Shown here: in pieces, positions 9,234 to 16,471 of the stretch | How positions within the stretch are numbered: the first letter of the stretch is position 1 | Layout: every line of letters starts with the position of its first letter | NCBI RefSeq assembly: GCF_024519285.1 | Contig: NZ_JAMZCY010000001.1 | Span: 1,302,001-1,366,000 of the forward strand | Direction of reading: 5' to 3' | Source: Cohnella sp. WQ 127256 | GTDB taxonomy: Bacteria; Bacillota; Bacilli; Paenibacillales; Paenibacillaceae | DNA: 64,000 bases | The notes under the pieces: generated by a model | The model's database searches: none | What the model was told of the DNA's origin: nothing | The model's input: only the letters and a program-made list of their open reading frames with translations | Made by a program: the position numbers and the translations under genes

Positions 9234-9559
9234 TATTCTTCCTCCTCAAATAGTTGGTTCAAGCGCAGCATGTTCGTACTCCAGAACTTGCTGTAGAAGC
9301 TCAACCAATCTTGAATTTCTCTAAGTGGGGCTGCATTTAGCTTAAATCGCGTTTCTCTACCGACTTTTCGGTCAAGTATCAGTCCGGCCTCTTTAAGGAT
9401 TGTTAAGTGCTTCGATACTGCTGTACGACCCATTTGAAACTGTGCCGTTAACTCATGAAGTGGTATCTCCTCTGATTCTGATAACAGATGAATCAGTTGG
9501 CGCCTAGTTGGATCTGCAATCGCGTCATACACATCCCGCAACTGGTTGTTCTCGCTCAC
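9233..9559 (-). CDS. ArsR-family repressor (SRPBCC-associated)
   Basis: A 108-residue winged-helix protein: AIADPTRRQLIHLLSE at the start, recognition helix MGRTAVSKHLTILKEAGLI at about 42-60, then wing RKVGRETRFKL. There is no metal-binding Cys motif, consistent with the non-metal ArsR members that sit beside SRPBCC genes. It starts at GTG 9559 with GGAGAGG 8 bases upstream. The operon promoter at 9673-9702 carries two palindromes (9651-9666, 9680-9695), so autorepression is likely. Confidence 0.88.
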   Translation of the reverse strand: MSENNQLRDVYDAIADPTRRQLIHLLSESEEIPLHELTAQFQMGRTAVSKHLTILKEAGLILDRKVGRETRFKLNAAPLREIQDWLSFYSKFWSTNMLRLNQLFEEEE

Positions 9560-9650
9560 AACACCCTCTCCTCAATATTATTACCAAGGGAAAGCCGTTG
9601 GTTTCACCATCGCATTATAGCTTGCGGTTCATTGGACGAATTTATAATTG

Positions 9651-9702
9651 GACACCATTTAGTGACATTTTTATTATATGACACCATTTGGTGTCGTGTC
9701 AA
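9651..9702 (-). promoter_or_regulatory. Consensus promoter with two ArsR-type operators
   Basis: On the minus strand, perfect TTGACA (9702-9697) and TATAAT (9678-9673) are separated by 18 bases. The perfect palindrome GACACCA-TT-TGGTGTC (9680-9695) fills that spacer. A second, imperfect copy (9651-9666) covers the expected transcription start. Operator centres are 29 bp apart. This is the layout of tight self-repression. Confidence 0.85.
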
Positions 9703-9800
9703 CCTCATCTTGTCGATCCGAACTCATTTGCTTTCTTGCCACAGGCTCCTACTGACTCTAATACTTCAGACTCCGACTTGTTCTACTTGGGGATAACCAC

Positions 9801-9840
9801 AACAATCCCAGCGGGGAATGTCCCGCCGGGATTGTTTTTT
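9801..9840 (+). terminator. Terminator facing + strand with no clear gene
   Basis: The stem AACAATCCC-GCGGG/CCCGC-GGGATTGTT is followed by six Ts on the + strand. No + strand gene precedes it. It may be a remnant, or serve the minus-strand mntP gene without a T tract. The rest of 9560-9946 holds only the arsR control region. Confidence 0.65.
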
Positions 9841-9946
9841 GAAAAGCGAACAAAGTTCAAATCAAAACTCAAAAAAATCATTAACCGACCACAGCACTGC
9901 TCACTCCGAAGTAGAAGGTTTCCATTCTCAGGACGAATTTTCAGTC

Positions 9947-10489
9947 TTATCCCTCGAGCAGCATGTAAATGCCCATTAGCCCCAACAAGACGCCTGATGC
10001 TTTTTCGGACCATTCTCCCAAATACGGTTTGAGTTTGGAACCGAATGTTATACCGATAAAGGTAAATACGAACGATCGGGAAAAAATCAGCAAAACCGTC
10101 AGCAAAATAGGCACATGAATAAATCCGGCGGTAAACCCCACTGCAAGCTCGTCCATGCTGATGCTGAACGCCGTCGCGACCAAAGCCCATCCAGCAAGTT
10201 CCTTATCCAGCGATTTGCTTTCGTCTTCATCGTTGGAAAGAAGAAAGTAAATCGCCACCCCGATTAATAGAAAAGCGCCGATAACGGATGCCTTGCTCTC
10301 AAAATACTGACTGATCGCGTTACCGAGAAAATATCCGACAAGCGGCATGGCGGATTCCGCCGCAGCGAAAGTAAGTGCGATTTTCACCTTATCCTTCGCT
10401 TTTTTTTGTAGCCCTAACGAGGTAGAGATGATGATCGTATCAAAGCCAAGCGCCATAGCTAATATCCAGGCGGCTAGTGTCAGGTCCAC
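9947..10489 (-). CDS. mntP: MntP-family manganese efflux pump
   Basis: A 180-residue polytopic membrane protein with six predicted helices and the two-fold repeat of the MntP/LysE-like superfamily. Acidic residues expected in the membrane are visible in LAMALGFDTIIIS (about 10-22) and SISMDELAVGFTAG (about 108-121). MntP exports Mn(II) from the cytoplasm. Start is GTG at 10489 with GAGAGGGG upstream. The 140-base leader does not show the yybP-ykoY manganese riboswitch signature that often precedes mntP. The family can also include related cation exporters, so substrate is inferred. Confidence 0.75.
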   Translation of the reverse strand: MDLTLAAWILAMALGFDTIIISTSLGLQKKAKDKVKIALTFAAAESAMPLVGYFLGNAISQYFESKASVIGAFLLIGVAIYFLLSNDEDESKSLDKELAGWALVATAFSISMDELAVGFTAGFIHVPILLTVLLIFSRSFVFTFIGITFGSKLKPYLGEWSEKASGVLLGLMGIYMLLEG

Positions 10490-10631
10490 GGCTTACCCCT
10501 CTCTCGGCGATAGCTTTTTACAAAGATATTCCAGCCACTAATCCAGTAGTACAGGCTGTTGCATAAGATCTTGGCAGCAGTGTCACTCTAATGATAGAAA
10601 ACAATTAGACTCAAAAGGCAGGTACTCCTCT

Positions 10632-11093
10632 ATGAGAAGGACAATCATAAGTGGGTTATGGGTTACCGTCGTGACATTGATGCTTGCATTACCGGCTTAC
10701 GCCCATACAGGGACGGTAAATGGCGGAAACGGCGGTTTAGGCAATGGAATGGGTCATAATGGAGCCGGAACGCACAGTGGGATCTCCTCGAATTCTAATG
10801 AAACGAGGATGTACGACGGAACAAGTTATCGCGTAAAAGGGGCAAAAGCTGCGCCTAATTATGAAGTCAGCATCTACGGAACGGGAACCGGCAGCCAGTT
10901 CAGAACTGGGTATGCGGGAGTTTCCGGCACAACGAAGCCTTCCGAAGTTTATCGTACGAGAACGTATACGGATGGCGGTTACCGGACAACCGCGACGACC
11001 CCGGCCAGGGGCGGAGGATGGGCGTGGCTTGGATTGCTCGGCCTGATCGGACTTGCAGGGATATGGAGTAGAAATCCGCAGCGCAAGAACTGA
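10632..11093 (+). CDS. Exported small protein with WGxxGxxG-like C-terminal anchor
   Basis: A 153-residue protein. Residues 1-24 are a signal peptide ending ALPAYA-H. The mature region is rich in Gly, Asn, Ser and Thr and probably disordered. Residues 130-145 form a short Gly-patterned helix WAWLGLLGLIGLAGIW followed by the basic tail RNPQRKN, as in WGxxGxxG-type C-terminal sorting signals of Bacillota. It is probably held on the outer face of the membrane. It has its own terminator at 11106 and lies 142 bases before pqqA, so it is likely a separate unit. No function can be assigned. Confidence 0.6.
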   Translation: MRRTIISGLWVTVVTLMLALPAYAHTGTVNGGNGGLGNGMGHNGAGTHSGISSNSNETRMYDGTSYRVKGAKAAPNYEVSIYGTGTGSQFRTGYAGVSGTTKPSEVYRTRTYTDGGYRTTATTPARGGGWAWLGLLGLIGLAGIWSRNPQRKN

Positions 11094-11105
11094 CAAGTAT
11101 AATCG

Positions 11106-11160
11106 ATAACGATGCAGACTCGCCCCGATGAACGGACGAGACTAGCATCGTTATTTTTTA
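11106..11160 (+). terminator. Rho-independent terminator upstream of the pqq operon
   Basis: A 10-bp stem ATAACGATGC (11106-11115) pairs with GCATCGTTAT (11145-11154) and is followed by six Ts. It isolates the pqq operon from read-through. Confidence 0.85.
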
Positions 11161-11234
11161 CTTCTGAGGTCTCTTGATGCTCTCATACAATAATTCGAAC
11201 CGTTTGCGCTATTCCATCGAGGGGAGGTGTCACC

Positions 11235-11306
11235 ATGTGGGTTAAACCCGATTTTAAAATTATCGAGATTTGCGCCGAAGTGACGGCATACGCTTATCGG
11301 AAGTGA
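11235..11306 (+). CDS. pqqA: PqqA, precursor peptide of pyrroloquinoline quinone
   Basis: A 23-codon gene too short for most gene finders. It starts ATG at 11235 behind GGGGAGGTG and ends TGA at 11304. The peptide begins MWVKPDF, matching the usual MxWxxPxF-type start, and carries E15-V-T-A-Y19. E15 and Y19 in ExxxY spacing are the residues that PqqE cross-links and that become the carbon skeleton of PQQ. The length matches known PqqA peptides of 22-29 residues. It is the first gene of the operon pqqA-B-C-D-E-dipeptidase and is followed by a hairpin that may keep its level above the rest. The C-terminal tail AYRK is short. Identification is firm because pqqB-E follow directly. Confidence 0.95.
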   Translation: MWVKPDFKIIEICAEVTAYAYRK

Positions 11307-11312
11307 CTTTTA

Positions 11313-11332
11313 ATGCCGGAGAAATCCGGCAT
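11313..11332 (+). promoter_or_regulatory. pqqA-pqqB intercistronic hairpin
   Basis: A perfect 8-bp stem ATGCCGGA/TCCGGCAT capped by a GAAA tetraloop starts 7 bases after the pqqA stop and is followed by CTCTTTAT. It is too weakly T-rich for full termination and fits a partial attenuator or 3' stabiliser that raises pqqA above pqqB-E, as described for other pqq operons. Confidence 0.75.
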
Positions 11333-11354
11333 CTCTTTATAAAGGGGGGAAGTC

Positions 11355-12263
11355 ATGATCATAAAAGTATTAGGCTCCGCTGCGGGGGGAGGATTTCCCC
11401 AATGGAATTGCGCTTGTTCCAACTGCAGACGCGTCAGAAGCGGAGACCCGTCCGTTCGCGCTCGAAGGAATGATTCGTTGGCCGTTAGCCCGGATGGAAT
11501 AAGGTGGGTTCTACTGAATGCAGGGCCGGATGTCTGCCTTCAATCGGAAACGCACGCCTCCCTTCATCCGGGTCCTTCCTTGCGCGGCTCCCCTATTCAA
11601 GCGGTTCTGCTTACCGATTCGGAATTGGACCACACGACAGGTCTTCTTCAACTGAGGCAAAGCTCGACCATGGAAGTATACGCGACTTCTCCCATACTCC
11701 TCGCGCTGGCGGAATCCTTCCCCGTCAGGCGGATTCTCGAACCGTTTGCGAGCTTTCGCTGGCTGGAGGTGGTGCCGGAGGAATCTTTTCCACTATTTGG
11801 GGGACAATTATCGGTATGTCCATTTTATTTGGGCGAGAAGCCTCCTCGGTATGTTGATGCGAAACAGCATCAAGAAAAGGAAGCTTGGGTCATTGGTTAT
11901 CGCATTACGGATCCGGTGACCGGAGGCATTGCCGTATACGCGCCGGGGATCGAGACGTGGTCGCAGACACTAGAAAGGCATCTGGAAGACGCCGACTGCA
12001 TTTTCCTAGACGGAACCTTCTGGGAAGGCGATGAGCTAAGTTTGCTGGGTGCATCCGATCTGAGCGCGGCTGATATGGGGCATCTCTCCATTGCTGGGCC
12101 AAACGGTAGTGCCAATCGCCTTACACGATTACCGGCACGTCGCAAGGTATATATTCACGTGAACAACACAAATCCGATTCTGGATCAGCGATCGCCGGAG
12201 CATCGAAGTCTGACGGAGCTTGGCATTGAAATCGGTTATGACGGAATGGAATTGGAGGTTTAA
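11355..12263 (+). CDS. pqqB: PqqB, PQQ biosynthesis oxidoreductase of MBL fold
   Basis: A 302-residue protein of normal PqqB length. The N-terminus GSAAGGGFPQWNCACSNC (residues 7-24) is diagnostic, including the three cysteines C19, C21 and C24. Further family blocks are LTDSELDHTTGLL at about 85-97, IFLDGTFWEGDEL, MGHLSI and HVNNTNPILDQ near the C-terminus. PqqB has the metallo-beta-lactamase fold and acts in the cytoplasm on the cross-linked Glu-Tyr intermediate, probably hydroxylating the tyrosine ring. GGGGGGAAG lies upstream of the ATG at 11355. pqqC follows after 2 bases. No truncation or missing block was seen. Confidence 0.96.
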   Translation: MIIKVLGSAAGGGFPQWNCACSNCRRVRSGDPSVRARRNDSLAVSPDGIRWVLLNAGPDVCLQSETHASLHPGPSLRGSPIQAVLLTDSELDHTTGLLQLRQSSTMEVYATSPILLALAESFPVRRILEPFASFRWLEVVPEESFPLFGGQLSVCPFYLGEKPPRYVDAKQHQEKEAWVIGYRITDPVTGGIAVYAPGIETWSQTLERHLEDADCIFLDGTFWEGDELSLLGASDLSAADMGHLSIAGPNGSANRLTRLPARRKVYIHVNNTNPILDQRSPEHRSLTELGIEIGYDGMELEV

Positions 12264-12265
12264 TT

Positions 12266-12973
12266 GTGGAAACATTTTTGATGTCAAATGAACAATTTAC
12301 TTCTCGCTTGCGGCAGGTCGGTGAGGAGCGCTATCACGACAAGCATCCTTATCATGTCGCGATGCACCAAGGAAAGCTATCCCCCGCTCAGCTTCGGGCA
12401 TGGATCGCCAACCGTTTCTATTATCAGAAGAACATCCCTATCAAAGATGCGCTGGTCCTCTCTAAACTACCGTCTCGCGAAGATCGCCGCGAATGGATTC
12501 AGCGAATTATCGATCATGATGGTCGGGAAGGCGGAGAAGGCGGTATCGAAGCGTGGATCCGCCTTGGCGAAGCCGCGGACATTCCGAGAGAGGAAATGCT
12601 GGATGAGCGTCATGTGCTTCCGGCCGTTCGTTTTGCTGTCGACGCCTACGTGAACTTTTGTCGACTGGAGCCTTGGCCCATTGCCGTCGCTTCCTCCCTA
12701 ACGGAACTGTTTGCACCTATTCTTGTATCCAAACGGATTGCCGTATTCGAACAGTTGTATCCTTGGATACGTCCTGAAGGACTAGCCTACTTTCAGGCCA
12801 GACTGCATCAAGCGCCGCGCGATGCGGATCATGGCTTGAATATTGTATTACGAGAATGCAGGAACCGAACAGAACAAGAACAAGCGATATCGGCTTTACG
12901 GTTCAAGTGTGACGTTCTCTGGGCACTCCTGGATGCTTTAAGCTTGGCTTTCCCCGGGGAGAACGAGCGATGA
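12266..12973 (+). CDS. pqqC: PqqC, pyrroloquinoline-quinone synthase
   Basis: A 235-residue heme-oxygenase-fold protein that performs the last step, ring closure and eight-electron oxidation of AHQQ to PQQ with oxygen. Family blocks are RYHDKHPYHVAMHQGKLS (about 22-39), NRFYYQKNIPIKDA (about 48-61), IIDHDG-GGIEAWIRLG and ASSLTELFAP. After FAP the sequence is ILVSKR, while the Klebsiella enzyme as I recall it has QIHQSR, so the His often discussed as H154 is Val here; R157 is kept. Start is GTG at 12266 with GGAGG in the end of pqqB; ATG at 12281 is an alternative. It overlaps pqqD by 4 bases. Confidence 0.95.
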   Translation: METFLMSNEQFTSRLRQVGEERYHDKHPYHVAMHQGKLSPAQLRAWIANRFYYQKNIPIKDALVLSKLPSREDRREWIQRIIDHDGREGGEGGIEAWIRLGEAADIPREEMLDERHVLPAVRFAVDAYVNFCRLEPWPIAVASSLTELFAPILVSKRIAVFEQLYPWIRPEGLAYFQARLHQAPRDADHGLNIVLRECRNRTEQEQAISALRFKCDVLWALLDALSLAFPGENER

Positions 12974-13248
12974 GCTCATTGGCGCTTTCGGAACTGCCGA
13001 GGCTACGTGGACCGGGTCGCATGAAATACGACAAAGCTCGCCAATCCGATTTGCTGCTATTACCAGAACGAGTCGTCCAGCTTAACGAGGCAGCGGGAGC
13101 GATTCTCTGGCTTTGCGACGGACATCGAACAATTGCGCAAATGATTGTTGAGCTTGAGTCGAAATACGGTCAATCCGACCTTCGGGAAGATGTTGTCGAT
13201 TTTCTCGATTCTGCTTTGGAGAAAGGGTGGATTGAGCTATGTCGGTAA
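12970..13248 (+). CDS. pqqD: PqqD, PqqA-binding chaperone (RiPP recognition element)
   Basis: A 92-residue protein with the winged-helix PqqD fold. Visible blocks are LRGPGRMKYDKARQ, LLLLPERVVQLNEAAGAILWLCDG and the C-terminal helices ending ALEKGWIEL. PqqD binds the PqqA peptide and presents it to PqqE. The start codon overlaps the pqqC stop (ATGA at 12970) and the gene end overlaps pqqE by 10 bases, so the three are translationally coupled. Free-standing pqqD, not fused to pqqC or pqqE, is the common arrangement. Confidence 0.95.
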   Translation: MSSLALSELPRLRGPGRMKYDKARQSDLLLLPERVVQLNEAAGAILWLCDGHRTIAQMIVELESKYGQSDLREDVVDFLDSALEKGWIELCR

Positions 13249-14327
13249 ACTTGCCGTATGCCATGACCGCTGAACTCACCCATCGATGTCCACTTCATTG
13301 CCCCTACTGCTCGAATCCGATCGAACTCTTGAAAAGAGAGAATGAGCTGTCGGCGGATACGTGGCTGAACGTATTGGAACAGGCCAGCGAGCTCGGGGTT
13401 GTGCAAGTCCATTTCACGGGCGGAGAACCGCTCCTTCGCCCGGACTTGGAGCTGCTCATCCGCCGTGCCCGGGAATTGGGCCTCTATGTCAATCTCATTA
13501 CGAGCGGCGTCGGAATTACGGAGCAGCGAGTACGACAGCTCGTTGAGGCCGGGGTCGACAGCATTCAGCTTAGCGTGCAGGCCTCTTCTCCCGAGCTTGC
13601 TGATTCGATTGCCGGTTTCCAAGCTCATGAACGGAAGAAGCAAGCTGCTGAGTGGATCCGTGCCAGCGGACTAGATTTGCATATGAATGTTGTTCTCCAC
13701 CGGGCTAACATTCATAGGGTCGAAGAGATCATCGAACTTTGCGCAGAATGGGGAGCGGTGCGGCTTGAGCTTGCCAATGCGCAATATTACGGTTGGGCTT
13801 TGCAAAACGTTCATCTTTTGCTCCCGAGTAAAGAACAAATTCAAATAGCCGAAGCCGCCTATGCGCGAGCACATGAGCGCTTCGGCCATCAAATCGAACT
13901 TTTATGGATCTTACCGGACTATTATGAAGATTTCCCGAAGCCCTGCATGGGTGGATGGGGCCAAGTATCGCTGACAGTCGCACCTGATGGGCGGGTTCTG
14001 CCTTGCACGGTGTCATCAGACATTCGGAGCTTATCATTCGAAAATGTAAAGGAACGTGATCTAGCCTGGATCTGGCATGATTCTCCTTCTTTTAACGCTT
14101 ATAGAGGCTATGAGTGGATGGCTGAGCCCTGTAAGAGCTGTGAGCGACGCGAGCTAGACCATGGCGGATGCCGCTGTCAAGCCTTTCTGTTGACCGGAGA
14201 TGCGAGCGCTGCAGATCCCGTATGCAAGTGGTCTCCCCATCGCGGCGCAATCGCGGAAATGGTCGGCTCGATCGCGAATGGCAATGGCGATGTCGGCACG
14301 TCTAATTATTCTTACCGCGGCAGGTGA
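13239..14327 (+). CDS. pqqE: PqqE, radical SAM PqqA glutamate-tyrosine cross-linking enzyme
   Basis: A 362-residue radical SAM protein. The CxxxCxxC cluster motif is C17, C21, C24 (CPLHCPYC), followed by the FTGGEPLLRPDL SAM-binding block. The C-terminal SPASM region has Cys residues in PKPCMGGWGQ, LPCTVSSD, EPCKSCERR, GGCRCQAF and DPVCKW, enough for auxiliary clusters. It forms the carbon-carbon bond between E15 and Y19 of PqqA. The gene lies within the operon, overlapping pqqD. The last 15 residues are low-complexity Gly/Asn/Ser. The downstream dipeptidase begins 7 bases after the stop. Confidence 0.96.
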   Translation: MSVNLPYAMTAELTHRCPLHCPYCSNPIELLKRENELSADTWLNVLEQASELGVVQVHFTGGEPLLRPDLELLIRRARELGLYVNLITSGVGITEQRVRQLVEAGVDSIQLSVQASSPELADSIAGFQAHERKKQAAEWIRASGLDLHMNVVLHRANIHRVEEIIELCAEWGAVRLELANAQYYGWALQNVHLLLPSKEQIQIAEAAYARAHERFGHQIELLWILPDYYEDFPKPCMGGWGQVSLTVAPDGRVLPCTVSSDIRSLSFENVKERDLAWIWHDSPSFNAYRGYEWMAEPCKSCERRELDHGGCRCQAFLLTGDASAADPVCKWSPHRGAIAEMVGSIANGNGDVGTSNYSYRGR

Positions 14328-14334
14328 TCCATTA

Positions 14335-15270
14335 TTGAAAATTTTCGACGCCCACTGCGATGTGCTCAGCAAGCTGTTGGACAATCCAAAACTTGATTTT
14401 GCTAATGAAAAAGAAGGTTTGGACGTTACATTGGAGAGAATGCTTGAATCGGGCATCGGCGTGCAAAATTTTGCCGTTTATTTGCCGGAGCGACGTTCCG
14501 GTGAATTTAAGTATGTGTTGGAAAGCATTGATTTGTTCCATGAACGCATTCTCAAAGAGCCGCAATTGCGGTTTATTCGCACGAAAAACGATTTGCGTCT
14601 TGCCTCAAATGAAGGACGGATCGGAGCGCTTCTGTCCTTGGAAGGGGTAGATTCGCTGAACGGAAATCTAGCCTATCTTCGAATTTTGTACCACCTTGGC
14701 GTACGGAGCATAGGCTTGACCTGGAACCACGCCAATTGGGCTGCGGACGGCGTATTGGAACCTCGAAATAGCGGTTTTACCGCACGAGGGAAAGACTTGA
14801 TTAAGGAATGCAACCGTCTGGGCATGATTATGGACGTTTCCCATCTCTCCGAGAAAGGCTTCTGGGAGCTCATCGAAGATTCCCACAAGCCCGTCATTGC
14901 TTCTCACTCCAACGCAAGTACAATCAGTCCCCGATTGAGAAATCTGACGGATGCCCAAATCGGCTCCATCATTCATACCGGAGGCGTTATCGGGATCACC
15001 TTCGTCCCTCCGTTCGTGAGCATGGATGAACCGGTCGAAATGGATAAAATTTTGCTTCATATCGATCACATATGCTCTTTAGGTGGCAAGCGCCATATCG
15101 GTCTAGGCTCCGACTTTGATGGGATACAGCAATGGATCGTCGGTCTGGAGCATGCTGGAAAATACGATCGGTTGGTGAACCTGATGCTGAAGCATTACCG
15201 GGAGGAAGATGTCGAGCTATTCGTCTACGGCAACTGGTTCCGTTTCTACATGGAGCATTTGCCGGATTAA
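14335..15270 (+). CDS. M19 (renal-type) membrane dipeptidase-like metallopeptidase
   Basis: A 311-residue zinc dipeptidase of family M19. The start is TTG at 14335, with AGGTGA 7 bases upstream, where homology begins; the frame is open further upstream inside pqqE but that part is shadow. Metal and active-site residues visible are H7 and D9 (DAHCDV), E103 (SLEGVD), D167 and H170 (DVSHLSEKGF), H191 (SHSNAS) and D260 (GLGSDFDG). No signal peptide, so it is cytoplasmic. It is the last gene of the pqq operon. No pqqF or pqqG protease is present in the window, so a role in releasing or trimming the cross-linked Glu-Tyr unit is a reasonable but untested inference. The alternative is unrelated dipeptide hydrolysis. 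Confidence 0.88.
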   Translation: MKIFDAHCDVLSKLLDNPKLDFANEKEGLDVTLERMLESGIGVQNFAVYLPERRSGEFKYVLESIDLFHERILKEPQLRFIRTKNDLRLASNEGRIGALLSLEGVDSLNGNLAYLRILYHLGVRSIGLTWNHANWAADGVLEPRNSGFTARGKDLIKECNRLGMIMDVSHLSEKGFWELIEDSHKPVIASHSNASTISPRLRNLTDAQIGSIIHTGGVIGITFVPPFVSMDEPVEMDKILLHIDHICSLGGKRHIGLGSDFDGIQQWIVGLEHAGKYDRLVNLMLKHYREEDVELFVYGNWFRFYMEHLPD

Positions 15271-16395
15271 TTATGGGTTTTCTAAGTTCTCTGAAGCGAT
15301 TACCCTCGGATCATGATCGCCTGGCAGTACAAAGCCGATGGGTAAAGCATCGCCGGCTTTCAGCATCTTCTCTTGTCCCACGAATTTCGTCAGTCGGGTC
15401 TCGAAAAAAGGTGGACGTTGTATCCATAAGTCCTTCGGCACCGTCAGCACGAACCGCCCTTTGCTGTCAGGAATGGTGACGGAGTAATCAACACCGAGCG
15501 GGACATGGAGTCCGGCCAACAATCCGGCGTACGTCGCTCCCTTCGTGGTTGTGCAGACGAGCGTCGGAGGCTTATCGTCGATAACCGAACCTTCCCTCGG
15601 CAGCCTGATCTGAATTTCTACACTCGTATTCCGGGGAAGAATAAATACTTTATTGGCCGGCAGCGAATATCGGCGCATGCCGACGATAACGGTAAGGTTC
15701 GTCTCCTCTTCTTCCGGCCAGTAATACATCTCATATCTCCCATCCTGATTCGTCGGCGTGGATTTGGCGAATCCTTCGCCTTCGTCTCGGTCTATCCACA
15801 CGATTGCATCTTTGACTGGATTGCCGTGGGCGTCCGACACTGTGCCTGCGATACGGAACTTGTCGACTTGGAAGAAGGAAACCGCATCACCCTTATCACT
15901 TAAGATACGTGCATGCACTTTGACCATGCGCGCATCCGCTTCTGAAGGCTCCGTCTTAGTCACTACGATCGGATGGTAGACATTGATTGCAGAGGAGGTT
16001 GTGAGAAGCTGACCCTCCTCTCTCTTCCCGAGCGGCTTGCCATCGATCTTAGCATCATGGACCGACACAGCGTGAATGGCCGCGTAGACCGGTAGACTAC
16101 GGTCGACAATCAGCTCGAAGGTGCCATTCTCTCCGGTTCGAATGCTTCTTCTGCTTGTATCGGTTTGAAGCTCGGCATTCTCGACCGGCTGTCCACCAAA
16201 AATCAACCTACCTTTGACCGTGGTCATGTGCGAACCGTCCTTCTGCCACGTCTTGACGGTAAACGTCGTCCGTTCAAGCTCGATTTGGCCTCGAGGAACT
16301 TCCGTTTGTGCGTTAGCTTCTTGACGAAAGGCTGTCCAATACGTCGTTGTAACGGCCAACAGCACGAACAATACCGCTTTGATCATTATTTTCAA
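15271..16395 (-). CDS. Secreted protein with carboxypeptidase-regulatory-like beta domain
   Basis: A 374-residue exported protein. Residues 1-29 are a signal peptide ending EANA. Two beta-sandwich units are visible: about 55-115 (VKGRLIFGGQPVENAELQTD) and about 180-260 (RIAGTVSDAHGNPVKDAIVWID followed by TNQDGRYEMYYW), the usual carboxypeptidase regulatory/CnaB-like pattern. Start is TTG at 16395 with AAGGAG 9 bases upstream. It lies 76 bases after the PQQ-type dehydrogenase gene in the same direction, separated by a large hairpin, and its stop codon directly abuts that of the dipeptidase. It may be a surface partner of the dehydrogenase, but nothing in the sequence proves this. Confidence 0.6.
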   Translation of the reverse strand: MKIMIKAVLFVLLAVTTTYWTAFRQEANAQTEVPRGQIELERTTFTVKTWQKDGSHMTTVKGRLIFGGQPVENAELQTDTSRRSIRTGENGTFELIVDRSLPVYAAIHAVSVHDAKIDGKPLGKREEGQLLTTSSAINVYHPIVVTKTEPSEADARMVKVHARILSDKGDAVSFFQVDKFRIAGTVSDAHGNPVKDAIVWIDRDEGEGFAKSTPTNQDGRYEMYYWPEEEETNLTVIVGMRRYSLPANKVFILPRNTSVEIQIRLPREGSVIDDKPPTLVCTTTKGATYAGLLAGLHVPLGVDYSVTIPDSKGRFVLTVPKDLWIQRPPFFETRLTKFVGQEKMLKAGDALPIGFVLPGDHDPRVIASENLENP

Positions 16396-16417
16396 GTATG
16401 AGGTCTCCTTATAATGC

Positions 16418-16457
16418 GGCGGTCAAGACAAGACGATGCTCGTCTGACTTGACCGCC
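16418..16457 (-). repeat. Intercistronic hairpin below the quinoprotein gene
   Basis: A 10-bp stem GGCGGTCAAG/CTTGACCGCC (16418-16427, 16448-16457) encloses a second stem AGACG/CGTCT. No T tract follows on the minus strand. It could terminate partially or protect the 3' end of the dehydrogenase message. Confidence 0.65.
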
Positions 16458-16471
16458 GGATCGAATCTCTT

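Noticed and set aside
10490..10631. Manganese (yybP-ykoY) riboswitch before mntP
   Set aside because: I looked for the conserved loops in the leader and did not find them.
14200..14334. Upstream extension of the M19 dipeptidase
   Set aside because: It overlaps pqqE in another frame; homology starts at the TTG at 14335 with its own ribosome site.
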